Shown here one piece after another: positions 1-8,979 of a stretch of DNA of 20,176 nt (within the stretch, counting starts at the first letter, position 1; each line of letters opens with the position of its first letter). A program made the position numbers and the translations under genes. Location of the stretch: assembly GCA_002396125.1 (NCBI GenBank), contig DGWL01000033.1, positions 1 to 20,176 on the forward strand, read 5' to 3'. The notes below the pieces were generated by a model. That model was not told the DNA's origin. It worked only from the letters and a program-made list of their open reading frames with translations, and did not search any database. Source of the stretch: Porphyromonadaceae bacterium UBA4259 (GTDB lineage Bacteria; Bacteroidota; Bacteroidia; Bacteroidales; Muribaculaceae).

Positions 1-121
1 TGCGGTTCTTGTAGGCCCACCAAGCTGCGGCTCCGGCGACCACAACAAGCACTCCCATGACTATCAAGATAGCCTTGACCGCCTTGCGGCGCTTGCTGTG
101 GGTGCGTGTTGTGGTTTTCAT
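1..121 (-). CDS. N-terminus of an unidentified membrane-anchored protein (partial)
   Basis: Only the first 40 codons are inside the window; the gene runs off the left edge. From the ATG at 121 the protein starts MKTTTRTHSKRRKAVKAILI, a very basic segment followed by a hydrophobic stretch (about residues 17-34, rich in Ile, Val, Ala) and then WWAYKNR. This is the shape of a single N-terminal membrane anchor with a short positively charged cytoplasmic tail. There is no lipobox, and no obvious signal-peptidase site before the window ends. It lies 45 nt downstream of yidC on the same strand, so it is probably co-transcribed with it. The family cannot be named from this fragment. Confidence 0.6.
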   Translation of the reverse strand, partial: MKTTTRTHSKRRKAVKAILIVMGVLVVVAGAAAWWAYKNR

Positions 122-166
122 TTGGAATGTTGTCAGTTAAGAGCGTTATATAGTCTGTTTAGCTTA

Positions 167-2242
167 CTAGCGGCGGCGCTGCTTTGCTTGACGCTTCTGT
201 TGCTCTTGTGCCTGTCGTTGCGCTTGCTCGAGGCGTGCCATGAAACCGCTCTTCTTCTTTGGTTTCTTGGCGTTCTCGGCCATGATGGCTCTCACCTTGT
301 CTTCCTTGACACTCAGGCGGGTGAGGTAGGTCTGGATGATGGTGATGAGCAGTGACACAAAGTAGTAGTAGCTCAAGCCGGCTGCATAGGTGTTGAAGAT
401 AACCAGGAACATCACGGGCATCAAGTACATCATCCACTTCATACCCGGCATCTGGCTCGATGACTGCGACTGCATGTTGACGTAGGTGTAAGCAATATTA
501 GTGATGGTCATCAACAAGCAGAAAATGCTCAAGTGGTCGCCCAGGAAGGGGATGCTGAATGGCAGGGCGATGATGGCGTCGGGAGCACTGAGGTCGGGAG
601 CCCACAGGAACGACTGCCCGCGCAGGTCGATGCTCGATGGGAAGAACCAGAACACGGCGATGAGGAAGGGCATTTGCAACAGCATTGGCAAGCAACCACC
701 CATGGGGTTGGCTCCAGCTTGCTTGTAGAGCTCCATAGTCTTCTGCTGCTTCTTCATGGCGTCGTTGGGGTCGGGGTATTTTTCGTTGATAGCTGCGATA
801 TCGGGCTGCAAAATCTTCATCTTGGCTTGCGAGAGGTAGCTCTTGTAGGTCAACGGCCACAGCACTAGCTTGATGAGGATGGTGAGCACTAGAATCACAA
901 TACCCAGGTTCCACCCGAAGGAGCACAGCCAGTTGAATACCGGCATCACGATGCCCGAGTTGATCCAGCGGAACAGTGTCCATCCCAGCGACACAAGACG
1001 GGTGAGGTGCAGGTCTTCGTCGGGCGAGAACCTGTCGTAGCTCGAGAGAACGTTGTAGCGGTTGGGGCCAATGTAGAAATAGAACGATGCCGGTGCCGGC
1101 GAATCAGATTTATATTCCAGATGGCTAATCACATTGATGTCCTTGAGATAGGTGTCATATTCCTTGGGGTTCTTTCCCTCTTCAAATGCGGTGCTAGAGA
1201 GCTTGGCACCGGTGAACGACTTGTTGGCGATGAGCGCTGTCGAGAAGAACTGGCTCTTGCCCGAAATCCACTTGATGCGTTCCTGCACGTCCTTGTCCTT
1301 GCTGCCACTCTCGCTCAGGTTCTCAACGTCGTCGCTGCCTTGCACTTTCCAGTAGAGTGCGCTGTTGCGCTCCTCAAACTGCTTTCCGGCTTCCTGGCGC
1401 TTAATCTTTTGGCTCCAGGTGAAGTCCATGTCGGTGCGATTGGTGGGAATGATGCTCTGCATGCCGTTTTGCAGCACTTCCATGCGCACCATGTAGGTGC
1501 CCTTGACCAGCGTGTAGCGCAAGCTCCACTTGGCGCCTCCCTCGAGGTTCATTGTCATCGTCACGCTCGAGTCGGTCTGTGCCTCGGGTGTGAAGAAGAA
1601 ATCCTTAGTCTCAAAGTGCTGTGTGTCGCTGTTGAGACCGAAGCTGTACTCATTGTTCTCGGGGGTGATGAGTTCAACGGGCACGCTCTTGTTGTGCTTG
1701 TAGTCCTCTTGAGTGCGATAGGCCTTGTAGCCGTTGAGCGTGGCACGGGTAATCATGCCGCCCTTGGTGCTGATTTCCACTGTGAGGGAATCGTTCTTGA
1801 GAGTGATGGTCTTGTTCACGCCTGTGAGATTGGCACTGAAGGCCGAAGCCTTGGCATACTTCTCGATAACGCGTTTCACAGCTTGCACGGCAAGGTTTTG
1901 GCTACGCGGGTCGTCGCTGCTGGAGGCACTCAAACTGGCGATATTGATGGTTTTGTTGTCAACTTTTACTGTGCCTGCCGCTTTACCGTTGTCATTGATG
2001 ATGTTCACGCCCTCAACGGCGATATTGCCATTCTTGGCAACGAGAGTGTCGAGCAGTGTGAACTCGGCCTGCGTGAGTGTGTCGACACTGGCGTTGATGG
2101 CCTGCTGGTTCGAAGCCTGCTCGGTTTGCGCTGCTTGCTGCTGTTTTTTTTGCGCCTGTTCCTGGTCGGGTTGCTGCAACATCATGAACCCAAAGATGAC
2201 TGCGCACATGAGCAACATGCCTATAATCGTGTTTTTATCCAT
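167..2242 (-). CDS. yidC: Membrane protein insertase YidC
   Basis: YidC inserts membrane proteins into the inner membrane, alone or with SecYEG. The 691-residue protein has an N-terminal transmembrane segment (about residues 5-22), a Gln-rich linker, a large periplasmic beta-rich domain (about 55-400) and the conserved C-terminal insertase domain (about 415-640) with five predicted membrane segments. Family signatures include WPLTYKSYLSQAKMKILQP (462-480), ANPMGGCLPMLLQMPF (511-526) and MPVMFLVIFN (608-617). The hydrophilic-groove position that is Arg in E. coli (R366) appears to be Lys458 here. The tail (650-691) is extremely basic and Gln-rich, typical of longer Bacteroidetes forms and suited to ribosome contact. 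It lies 92 nt downstream of pyrG on the same strand; no clear TAnnTTTG box is seen in that gap, so read-through from pyrG is likely. Confidence 0.97.
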   Translation of the reverse strand: MDKNTIIGMLLMCAVIFGFMMLQQPDQEQAQKKQQQAAQTEQASNQQAINASVDTLTQAEFTLLDTLVAKNGNIAVEGVNIINDNGKAAGTVKVDNKTINIASLSASSSDDPRSQNLAVQAVKRVIEKYAKASAFSANLTGVNKTITLKNDSLTVEISTKGGMITRATLNGYKAYRTQEDYKHNKSVPVELITPENNEYSFGLNSDTQHFETKDFFFTPEAQTDSSVTMTMNLEGGAKWSLRYTLVKGTYMVRMEVLQNGMQSIIPTNRTDMDFTWSQKIKRQEAGKQFEERNSALYWKVQGSDDVENLSESGSKDKDVQERIKWISGKSQFFSTALIANKSFTGAKLSSTAFEEGKNPKEYDTYLKDINVISHLEYKSDSPAPASFYFYIGPNRYNVLSSYDRFSPDEDLHLTRLVSLGWTLFRWINSGIVMPVFNWLCSFGWNLGIVILVLTILIKLVLWPLTYKSYLSQAKMKILQPDIAAINEKYPDPNDAMKKQQKTMELYKQAGANPMGGCLPMLLQMPFLIAVFWFFPSSIDLRGQSFLWAPDLSAPDAIIALPFSIPFLGDHLSIFCLLMTITNIAYTYVNMQSQSSSQMPGMKWMMYLMPVMFLVIFNTYAAGLSYYYFVSLLITIIQTYLTRLSVKEDKVRAIMAENAKKPKKKSGFMARLEQAQRQAQEQQKRQAKQRRR

Positions 2243-2334
2243 AAAGATGCTCTAATAAATAATAGTGTTTTATGTGTGTTATAGTAAAATTTAAATTTCT
2301 TGTCTCGGTCGAAATGTAACCGCTCAGGGTAGTC

Positions 2335-3963
<1,629 letters not shown>

Positions 3964-3987
3964 TTATAATAATATTATTACAAACTG

Positions 3988-3995
3988 CAAAGGTA
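3988..3995 (-). promoter_or_regulatory. Probable -7 promoter element for pyrG
   Basis: Read on the minus strand this is TACCTTTG, a match to the Bacteroidetes primary-sigma -7 consensus TAnnTTTG, 42 nt upstream of the pyrG ATG. No convincing TTTG -33 element is seen at the usual 19-21 nt spacing. The implied leader is about 40 nt, very AT-rich, and contains the perfect 14-bp palindrome TAATAATATTATTA (3967-3980). Confidence 0.5.
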
Positions 3996-4071
3996 GTCAT
4001 TTTCTTGCAACTATCAGCCACACGTGGTAACAAAAATTGTTAAGGCTTGTTTAGTGAATTGCGGGTTGTGG

Positions 4072-4530
4072 CTATTTCAAGTCGTCGGGTGTGATGTCGA
4101 AGGCTGTTATCTCCTCGCCTGTGGACTTGTTGACATAGCTCACACTGATTAATGCTCCCTTGCTCTTGATGGTGGCATCGCTTGGCTTGGTGCTCTTCTT
4201 GAATTGCGAGATAAACTCGGGCACTTCATGCTCCACAATGGCCTCGGCATAGTCTTCTTCGGCTTGATTGGCCGGCACTTCAACCTGCTTCACAATCTTC
4301 ACTGTGTTGGTCGTGGGGTCGTAGGAATATTGTGCCTGTGCATCGGCATGCTCTTCACGCATGGCCTTGGTCAAAGCGTCAATGTCGTCCCGGCTTGGGG
4401 CCGCTGTTGTGGCAGTGTCGGTGGCGATGCTGTCGGCCGTGCCAGTCTTGGTGCTTGTTGTGCCGTTGTTGTTGCAGCCGGCAATTGTCATTGCTGCGAT
4501 GGCGATTGCAATAAGCGATAATTTTTTCAT
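4072..4530 (-). CDS. Small lipoprotein of unknown function
   Basis: The 152-residue product starts with a classical lipoprotein signal: two Lys, a hydrophobic run and the lipobox TIAGC with the acylated Cys at position 19. A Thr/Ser/Ala-rich linker (20-46) follows, then an acidic, helix-prone region (48-65) and a mixed alpha/beta C-terminal part (about 70-152) with KIVKQVEVPANQAEEDYAEA in its middle. It is probably anchored in the outer or inner membrane facing the periplasm. No family is recognised with confidence. It begins 26 nt after prmC ends on the same strand, so it is probably the second gene of a prmC transcript. The next gene downstream, pyrG, appears to have its own promoter. Confidence 0.85.
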   Translation of the reverse strand: MKKLSLIAIAIAAMTIAGCNNNGTTSTKTGTADSIATDTATTAAPSRDDIDALTKAMREEHADAQAQYSYDPTTNTVKIVKQVEVPANQAEEDYAEAIVEHEVPEFISQFKKSTKPSDATIKSKGALISVSYVNKSTGEEITAFDITPDDLK

Positions 4531-4556
4531 GAGTGGTTATTGTTAATTGTTATTTA

Positions 4557-5408
4557 TTAATCTTGTTTCTTGATTGCGGTCACGAAACGGTTGTTGCCGT
4601 TGAAATCGGTGAAGGCTTGCACATTTTTCAGTCCTGCCTGCTGCAGTGTGTTGATTACCTGTTGAACCATAGCCCGGTTGATTTCGAGATAGAGCCGTCC
4701 GCCGTTTTTTAGTGCGCGGCTGGCATAGGCGGCGATGGGGCGGTAGTAGAGCATGGGATCGGTATCGGGCACAAATAGTGCGCTGTGGGGCTCATAGTCG
4801 AGCACATTGCGCTCCATGCCTGCTTGCTCGCTCATGGTGATATAGGGCGGATTGCTCACAATTATATCCCACATCTCGAGTGGTGGCGTGCAGTGCGTGA
4901 TATCTTGTTGCACGAAGTTCACCCTGGTTTTAAGCTCGCTTGCATTTTGTCTCGCAACAGTGAGTGCTTGCTGGCTGATGTCGGTGCCCGTGACTTGAGC
5001 AAATTTCAGCGCTCTGGCAAGTGAGATGGCGATGCATCCGCTGCCTGTGCCTATGTCGAGAACCATGAGATCACTGCCTGGATTCTGGTCGATAATCATG
5101 TCGACCAGTTGCTCGGTTTCGGGCCGGGGGATTAAGGTTGCGGGTGTCACGGCAAAGTTGTGCCCGTGAAATCGAGCCTTGCCAAGAATGTATTGCAGGG
5201 GTTCATTGCGCTTGAGGCGGGCTATGATTTCTTGTAGCTTGGCCGGAAAGAATGCCGGCAGTTCCTCGCCATCGCGCATGACGATGTCGACAGGTTGCCA
5301 CAGCAGCACCTCTTCCATTATCACGCGTGCCATGCTGTCAATCTCACGAGCGTCGCAGGTGCTTTGCAGTTCGCTTCGCATTAGCGATATTGCTTCTCTT
5401 GTAGTCAT
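4557..5408 (-). CDS. prmC: Release factor glutamine N5-methyltransferase PrmC
   Basis: PrmC methylates the Gln of the GGQ loop in peptide-chain release factors RF1 and RF2 using S-adenosylmethionine, which speeds translation termination. The 283-residue protein has the N-terminal helical domain (1-85), the linker signature TLIPRPETEQLV (91-102), the SAM-binding glycine motif VLDIGTGSGCIAI (117-129) and the catalytic SNPPYI (185-190), whose NPPY is diagnostic for Gln/Asn/Ade N-methyltransferases. Length and motif spacing fit the family. It is transcribed away from lysA across a 151-bp AT-rich region and is followed 26 nt later by a small lipoprotein gene. A weak -7-like element (minus-strand TAATTTCG, 5430-5437) lies about 22 nt before the ATG but does not match the consensus fully. 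Confidence 0.96.
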   Translation of the reverse strand: MTTREAISLMRSELQSTCDAREIDSMARVIMEEVLLWQPVDIVMRDGEELPAFFPAKLQEIIARLKRNEPLQYILGKARFHGHNFAVTPATLIPRPETEQLVDMIIDQNPGSDLMVLDIGTGSGCIAISLARALKFAQVTGTDISQQALTVARQNASELKTRVNFVQQDITHCTPPLEMWDIIVSNPPYITMSEQAGMERNVLDYEPHSALFVPDTDPMLYYRPIAAYASRALKNGGRLYLEINRAMVQQVINTLQQAGLKNVQAFTDFNGNNRFVTAIKKQD

Positions 5409-5478
5409 AACAATAATAGTTTTAGTTGACGAAATTACTAAAAATATTGAAACAAATAGAAAAAAATGTGCATAAAAA

Positions 5479-5508
5479 TTTGTATTAATGAGATTTTGTT
5501 TAACTTTG
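5479..5508 (+). promoter_or_regulatory. Promoter of lysA (-33 TTTG and -7 TAACTTTG)
   Basis: TTTG at 5479-5482 and TAACTTTG at 5501-5508 are separated by 18 nt, close to the Bacteroidetes sigma-ABfr consensus (TTTG, about 19-21 nt, TAnnTTTG). Transcription would start near 5513, giving a leader of about 47 nt rich in A and C. No lysine riboswitch fold is evident; the leader is too short for one. Confidence 0.7.
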
Positions 5509-5559
5509 CAAAAATATCACAACAAACACAAAACACAATCTTTAAAAACATTATCTTAA

Positions 5560-6708
5560 ATGCACCATCTGTCACTCGACCAACTCACGTCGCTGAGCAC
5601 CCCCTGTTATTGCTATGACATGCAGCTGCTGCGACTCACGCTCAAGGCTATCAATCAGGAAATCAGGCAATTCCCATTTAAGGTTCACTATGCTGTTAAA
5701 GCCAACGGCAATGCTGTGATTCTCAAGGAAATCGCTGAGCATGGACTTGGTGCCGACCTCGTGAGTGGTGGTGAACTCAAGGCTGCACTTGAGGCCGGCT
5801 TTAAGCCGCAGGCGATAGCTTTCTCGGGCGTGGGAAAGACCGACCGGGAGATTGAAGCAGGCATCGAGAGTGACATCTTCTCGTTCAATGTTGAAAGTGT
5901 GCCTGAGCTTGAGGTCATCAACGAGATTGCACTGCGCATGGGAAAAAATGCGGGAGTGGTGTTGCGTGTGAACCCCGACATCGACGCTCACACTCATCGC
6001 TACATTACCACAGGCACTGCTCACGACAAGTTTGGCATCAGCCTGGAGATGTTGCCGCAGGTGGTGCGCATGGCACGCGAGATGCGGGGCATCAACATGC
6101 GTGGCTTGCATTTTCACATAGGTTCTCAAATCACAACGATGCGCCCATTTGAGATGTTGTGTGACAAAATTAACCAGTTGCAGGACGACTTTGAGCAACA
6201 GGGAATTATGTTTGATATCATCAACGTGGGTGGTGGCTTGGGAATAGACTACGACAATCCCGACGAGAATCCGGTGCCCGACTTCGGCAGCTATTTCAAC
6301 GTGTTCAAGCAGGGCCTCAAGCTTCGTGCCGGACAAGAGGTGCATTTTGAACTTGGACGCTCGATTGCGGCGCAGTGTGGCTCGCTCATTGCAAGGGTTG
6401 TGTTTGTAAAGGAAAATCGTGACAAGAAGTTTGTGATTCTCGATGCCGGCATGAACGACTTGCTGCGCCCGGCTCTCTACCAGGCCAATCACAGGGTCAT
6501 GAACCTCACCTCGAGCGCCGCGGCTGTCGACACCTACGACGTTGTGGGCCCGGTGTGCGAGTCGAGTGATGTCTTCGCACGCGATTTGCAACTGCCCATT
6601 ACCAGCCGTGGCGACATTGTGGCCATCCGCTCGGCAGGAGCCTACGGCGAGTCGATGGCGAGCACCTATAACATGCGCCCGCTGCCATCAAGCCATTTCT
6701 TTGATTAG
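5560..6708 (+). CDS. lysA: Diaminopimelate decarboxylase
   Basis: LysA is a PLP-dependent enzyme that decarboxylates meso-diaminopimelate to L-lysine, the last step of lysine synthesis, in the cytoplasm. The 382 residues fit the fold-III decarboxylase family: YAVKAN with the PLP lysine at 47, HFHIGSQ (184-190), the phosphate-binding glycine loop NVGGGLGIDYDN (222-233), FELGRS (263-268, where many homologues have EPGR), LDAGMNDLLRPALYQA (294-309) and the active-site Cys of GPVCESSD (C333). The ATG at 5560 follows a good promoter. No aspartokinase gene is adjacent; the gene stands alone and ends at a hairpin. A large antisense reading frame over it has no family features and is a compositional shadow. 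Confidence 0.97.
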   Translation: MHHLSLDQLTSLSTPCYCYDMQLLRLTLKAINQEIRQFPFKVHYAVKANGNAVILKEIAEHGLGADLVSGGELKAALEAGFKPQAIAFSGVGKTDREIEAGIESDIFSFNVESVPELEVINEIALRMGKNAGVVLRVNPDIDAHTHRYITTGTAHDKFGISLEMLPQVVRMAREMRGINMRGLHFHIGSQITTMRPFEMLCDKINQLQDDFEQQGIMFDIINVGGGLGIDYDNPDENPVPDFGSYFNVFKQGLKLRAGQEVHFELGRSIAAQCGSLIARVVFVKENRDKKFVILDAGMNDLLRPALYQANHRVMNLTSSAAAVDTYDVVGPVCESSDVFARDLQLPITSRGDIVAIRSAGAYGESMASTYNMRPLPSSHFFD

Positions 6709-6736
6709 GAAAAGATGTAATTAAATATCATTTAAT

Positions 6737-6781
6737 TGTCCTCAAAGGTTCTGTTCTTTTGGGGGCACTTTTTTGAGGACA
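6737..6781. terminator. Hairpin between convergent lysA and TIGR04076 gene
   Basis: TGTCCTCAAA (6737-6746) and TTTGAGGACA (6772-6781) form a perfect 10-bp stem with a 25-nt loop, placed between two convergent genes. There is no long U tract on either side of the stem, so efficiency is uncertain. The loop holds a G5 run inside TTTTGGGGGCA, a string also found in the repeats at 10372 and 10752. Confidence 0.55.
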
Positions 6782-6798
6782 TGAATAGTTTCTCAAAG

Positions 6799-7104
6799 TT
6801 ACTCAATCGTTTCCACAAGGAATGTGACTGGGCGGAAGCCGTCGTTGCACGAGAGCATTGCGCTGTGTGGATTCTTCATCCATGAGCCAAAAAAGTTGCC
6901 GCCACCTTGGGCGAGTTCTTGCACGAAGGGCAGCAGTGTGTCCCAAGCGCTGTCGCACATTCCCTCGGGCCGCCTACAGTCTTCTACAACGAAGGTTTTC
7001 CCCGGTATCATGTCGCATGCGTGCTCGAGGGCCGGATTTTCATATTTTTCCATCAGGTCGCGGTAGCATGCCATGCGCATTACTGTTATTTTTATTTTTT
7101 TCAT
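6799..7104 (-). CDS. TIGR04076 family protein (small Cys-containing protein)
   Basis: The 101-residue product resembles the TIGR04076 family of small cytosolic proteins of unknown function found in anaerobes. Shared traits are the opening MKKIKITV, a mid-protein GKTFVVEDCRRPEGMCDSAW segment (36-55) and the C-terminal SCNDGFRPVTFLVETIE (85-101). Cysteines at 13, 30, 43, 50 and 86 could bind metal or be redox-active, but this is inference. The start is set at ATG 7104 rather than an in-frame ATG at 7137: a good AGGA (7115-7118) lies 10 nt before it, and the upstream 11 residues overlap the promoter box. It is divergent from the DUF4923 gene and convergent with lysA. Confidence 0.75.
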   Translation of the reverse strand: MKKIKITVMRMACYRDLMEKYENPALEHACDMIPGKTFVVEDCRRPEGMCDSAWDTLLPFVQELAQGGGNFFGSWMKNPHSAMLSCNDGFRPVTFLVETIE

Positions 7105-7134
7105 TATAATATCATCCTGTTGATTATTAGGCAG

Positions 7135-7142
7135 CAAAATTA
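7135..7142 (-). promoter_or_regulatory. Probable -7 element for the TIGR04076 gene
   Basis: Minus-strand TAATTTTG matches TAnnTTTG and lies about 30 nt upstream of the chosen ATG at 7104. No TTTG is seen at the expected -33 spacing. This box overlaps the longer alternative start, which supports the shorter protein. Confidence 0.5.
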
Positions 7143-7228
7143 GTGAAATTTATTTTTATTTTCGAGCCGTAGACTAATTAATATAAAAGTTCTCAGTTAT
7201 AGGTTGATAGTTATTATTGAATTTTTCC

Positions 7229-7236
7229 TAATTTTG
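7229..7236 (+). promoter_or_regulatory. Probable -7 element for the DUF4923 gene, almost touching its start codon
   Basis: TAATTTTG matches the -7 consensus; a TTG at 7204-7206 lies 22 nt upstream as a possible -33. The ATG at 7243 begins only 7 nt after the box, so the mRNA would have almost no leader. Confidence 0.5.
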
Positions 7237-7242
7237 CACACT

Positions 7243-7854
7243 ATGAAAATAAGACTTGTCAATATATTGATTTTGGTGATGGTGATAGGTGTCGCGTCCG
7301 CTGTGGCACAGGAGGTTGACACGATTGCCTACTTTGATCCCGGCGAGGTGCTGGTGGTTGAGGACGACAGTGCCGAGATAGCGCACCTGGCTGCTTGCCG
7401 GCAGGTGGCCGGCGATTGGGAATATAGCAAGCCCTATGTGCATGCCGATGGCGCGAGCATCATAGGCAAGCTTGGAAAACCCATAGCGAAAAGTAAACTC
7501 AAGAAAAAACTTGACAAGGCGTTTAAAAAGCTCAAAATCAAGAATCGCTGGAACTCGATGTCGCTAAGCGCCGACGGGCAGTGGGAGATGCGCCTGATGG
7601 GGATACCCATGCGTGGGCGGTACACCTACGACCCTGCCGCCCAAAACCTCACATTGCGCTGGAATGGAATCCCGTTGAAGTCGCACACCTATCGTGATGG
7701 CAAGAAACTCTATGTGGCATTCGACACCGATCGCCTGTTGATGCTAATGCACGTGCTCAGTGGCCTGAGCCACAGCGAGACCCTCAAGGCGCTCTCGTTC
7801 TTGAGCCAGAACTTCAGCAATGTGATGGTGGGGTTTGAGATGAAAAGGAAATAG
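7243..7854 (+). CDS. Secreted DUF4923 (lipocalin-like) family protein
   Basis: The 203-residue product has a signal peptide (hydrophobic run 4-20, likely cleavage after SAVA at about 22) and no lipobox, so it is probably periplasmic. The mature part resembles Bacteroidales DUF4923 proteins: an early GDWEYSKPYVHADG block, a Lys-rich amphipathic helix (roughly 80-105) with KKKLDKAFKKLKIKN, then beta strands including SADGQWEMRLMGIPMRGRYT and a C-terminal helix. The layout of W-x-Y, a helix and a small beta barrel is known for the family, whose function is unknown. The start at 7243 gives a proper signal peptide; the longer frame from 7204 would add residues encoded by the promoter. Repeat A follows the stop within about 15 nt. 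Confidence 0.7.
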   Translation: MKIRLVNILILVMVIGVASAVAQEVDTIAYFDPGEVLVVEDDSAEIAHLAACRQVAGDWEYSKPYVHADGASIIGKLGKPIAKSKLKKKLDKAFKKLKIKNRWNSMSLSADGQWEMRLMGIPMRGRYTYDPAAQNLTLRWNGIPLKSHTYRDGKKLYVAFDTDRLLMLMHVLSGLSHSETLKALSFLSQNFSNVMVGFEMKRK

Positions 7855-7866
7855 CCGTCGGTAATC

Positions 7867-7983
7867 AGCTCATAGGCAGGCACACTAATTCCGCTAATTA
7901 TCAAACAAAGTCAACAAAAGAAAACAAAATCAACAAAATAATTTGTTTTCTTTGTTAGGATTTGTTGTTCTTGTTTGACCTAC
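7867..7983. repeat. Palindromic AT-rich intergenic repeat, copy A (inverted relative to copy B)
   Basis: About 100 nt from GGCACACTAATT (7879) through TTGTTTGACC (7980) recurs in reverse complement at 11089-11190 with about four substitutions and one 3-nt indel; weaker similarity extends another 12 nt outward. Inside each copy, TCAAACAA followed by repeated AACAAA motifs is mirrored by TTTGTT motifs and TTGTTTGA, giving a long imperfect hairpin of roughly 35 bp. It fills the junction between two convergent genes, DUF4923 and lysO, and may serve both as a terminator. Confidence 0.85.
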
Positions 7984-8063
7984 CCTCAATTTTCCTTAAT
8001 AAAGAAACAAGAGAACTTTGTTAGTAATTGTCTTAAAGAAACCCGCTGGCGTTTGTTCGTTTG

Positions 8064-8666
8064 CTAAATTGTGCTGAAAAATGTGACAAGGAACGGAACG
8101 CTGAAATCGACGATGAAGCCGTGGAAAATCGACACAATCACCAGGTCTTTACCACATGTGCCGGTAATGATGGGGAGTGTTGTGTCCATGGTGGTGGCAC
8201 CACCCACCGAGATTGGGGCAAGATTGCCAAACCATCGCACCATGAGCGGAGCGCCAAGCAGCGTGATGACCTCACGCACGATGTTGGCCAGCAGTGCCAC
8301 GGTGCCCAGCTCGGCGCCGCGATATTGAGTGATTAGCACGCTCGAGAGCGAATAATATCCCATGCCCGACCCCACGGCAAGGCAGTCGGCGAGCGACCGG
8401 TGAGGCAGCAGCATTGTGGTGATAGCGCATCCGGCCAGTGTTCCCACGATGGTCATGAGTGGCAGTAACATGTAAAGCCTGTTAAGTTTGCGGAATTTCT
8501 TGAAGATGTCGGCATCGTTGCCAATCATGAATCCCACGAGGAAGATTAGTGCGCACAGTGTTATGTAACTCACGTTGCCCATGGTGCCGCCGGCCGGCAA
8601 CAAATGAAAAATGCCCACAATAATGCCGGCGATGAAAAATCCCACTATTATCAAGCTTCCTTTCAT
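8064..8666 (-). CDS. lysO: Lysine exporter LysO, C-terminal (large) subunit or half
   Basis: This 200-residue polytopic inner-membrane protein corresponds to the C-terminal two thirds of E. coli LysO (YbjE, DUF340), which exports L-lysine. About six hydrophobic segments are seen. Family signatures are GSGMGYYSLSSVLI (99-112), LANIVREV (126-133) and the loop GGATTMDTTLPIITGTCG (155-172), which probably forms the transport path. Its ATG overlaps the stop of the upstream small gene in an ATGA overlap (8663-8666), so the two are translationally coupled. Together they are 294 residues, close to the single E. coli chain of about 299. It lies 1.4 kb from lysA, consistent with a lysine role. It ends against repeat A. 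Confidence 0.88.
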   Translation of the reverse strand: MKGSLIIVGFFIAGIIVGIFHLLPAGGTMGNVSYITLCALIFLVGFMIGNDADIFKKFRKLNRLYMLLPLMTIVGTLAGCAITTMLLPHRSLADCLAVGSGMGYYSLSSVLITQYRGAELGTVALLANIVREVITLLGAPLMVRWFGNLAPISVGGATTMDTTLPIITGTCGKDLVIVSIFHGFIVDFSVPFLVTFFSTI

Positions 8667-8947
8667 GGCTTTTCCTCACCTCCTTCCCTGCGCTTGATAT
8701 ACTTCCATAGCGCCCATGCCAGCGCTATACTACCGGCTGTGCCTGCGGCCGACAGCAGCAGTGCTTCCATTCCCAGGCTATTGAGACTCTTGAGCACATT
8801 CTCGTTCATTCCCACTTCCACCCCCAGGAAGAACAGCAATGCCCACACCAGCACCGTGAGCAACACATCAATCCACTTGAATGTGTGTTGCCGCAGTAGC
8901 CATCCGGTGGCTATGCCCGCTGCCATCATGAGTATAATTTGTAACAT
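8663..8947 (-). CDS. LysO family transporter, N-terminal (small) subunit
   Basis: The 94-residue protein has three hydrophobic segments (about 3-18, 24-43, 58-82) and a charged tail KRREGGEEKP. It corresponds to the N-terminal third of DUF340/LysO; FFLGVEVGMNENV (38-50) is the recognisable part. The start is set at ATG 8947, because the longer frame (to 9064) would include the promoter box at 8980-8987 and a polar segment unlike the family. Its stop overlaps the start of the large half by 4 nt. The pair is therefore expected to assemble as one transporter in the inner membrane. Confidence 0.82.
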   Translation of the reverse strand: MLQIILMMAAGIATGWLLRQHTFKWIDVLLTVLVWALLFFLGVEVGMNENVLKSLNSLGMEALLLSAAGTAGSIALAWALWKYIKRREGGEEKP

Positions 8948-8979
8948 TAGTCGATAATAGAGTGGGGTAATAATAGCCG

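Noticed and set aside
1007..2284. 425-codon open frame on the plus strand, antisense to yidC
   Set aside because: It lies wholly opposite a clear yidC gene; its peptide is a run of Val, Leu, Ala and Cys without domain features, as expected from antisense of GC3-rich codons. No promoter or ribosome-binding site.
5513..5559. Lysine riboswitch before lysA
   Set aside because: The leader after the predicted start is about 47 nt, much shorter than the ~170-nt L-box, and no matching fold was seen.
5572..6591. 339-codon open frame antisense to lysA
   Set aside because: Compositional shadow: His/Val/Cys-rich with no recognisable family, while the plus strand carries every lysA motif.
7105..7137. 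N-terminal extension of the TIGR04076 protein
   Set aside because: The extra 11 codons overlap the -7 box at 7135-7142; AGGA is spaced for the ATG at 7104.
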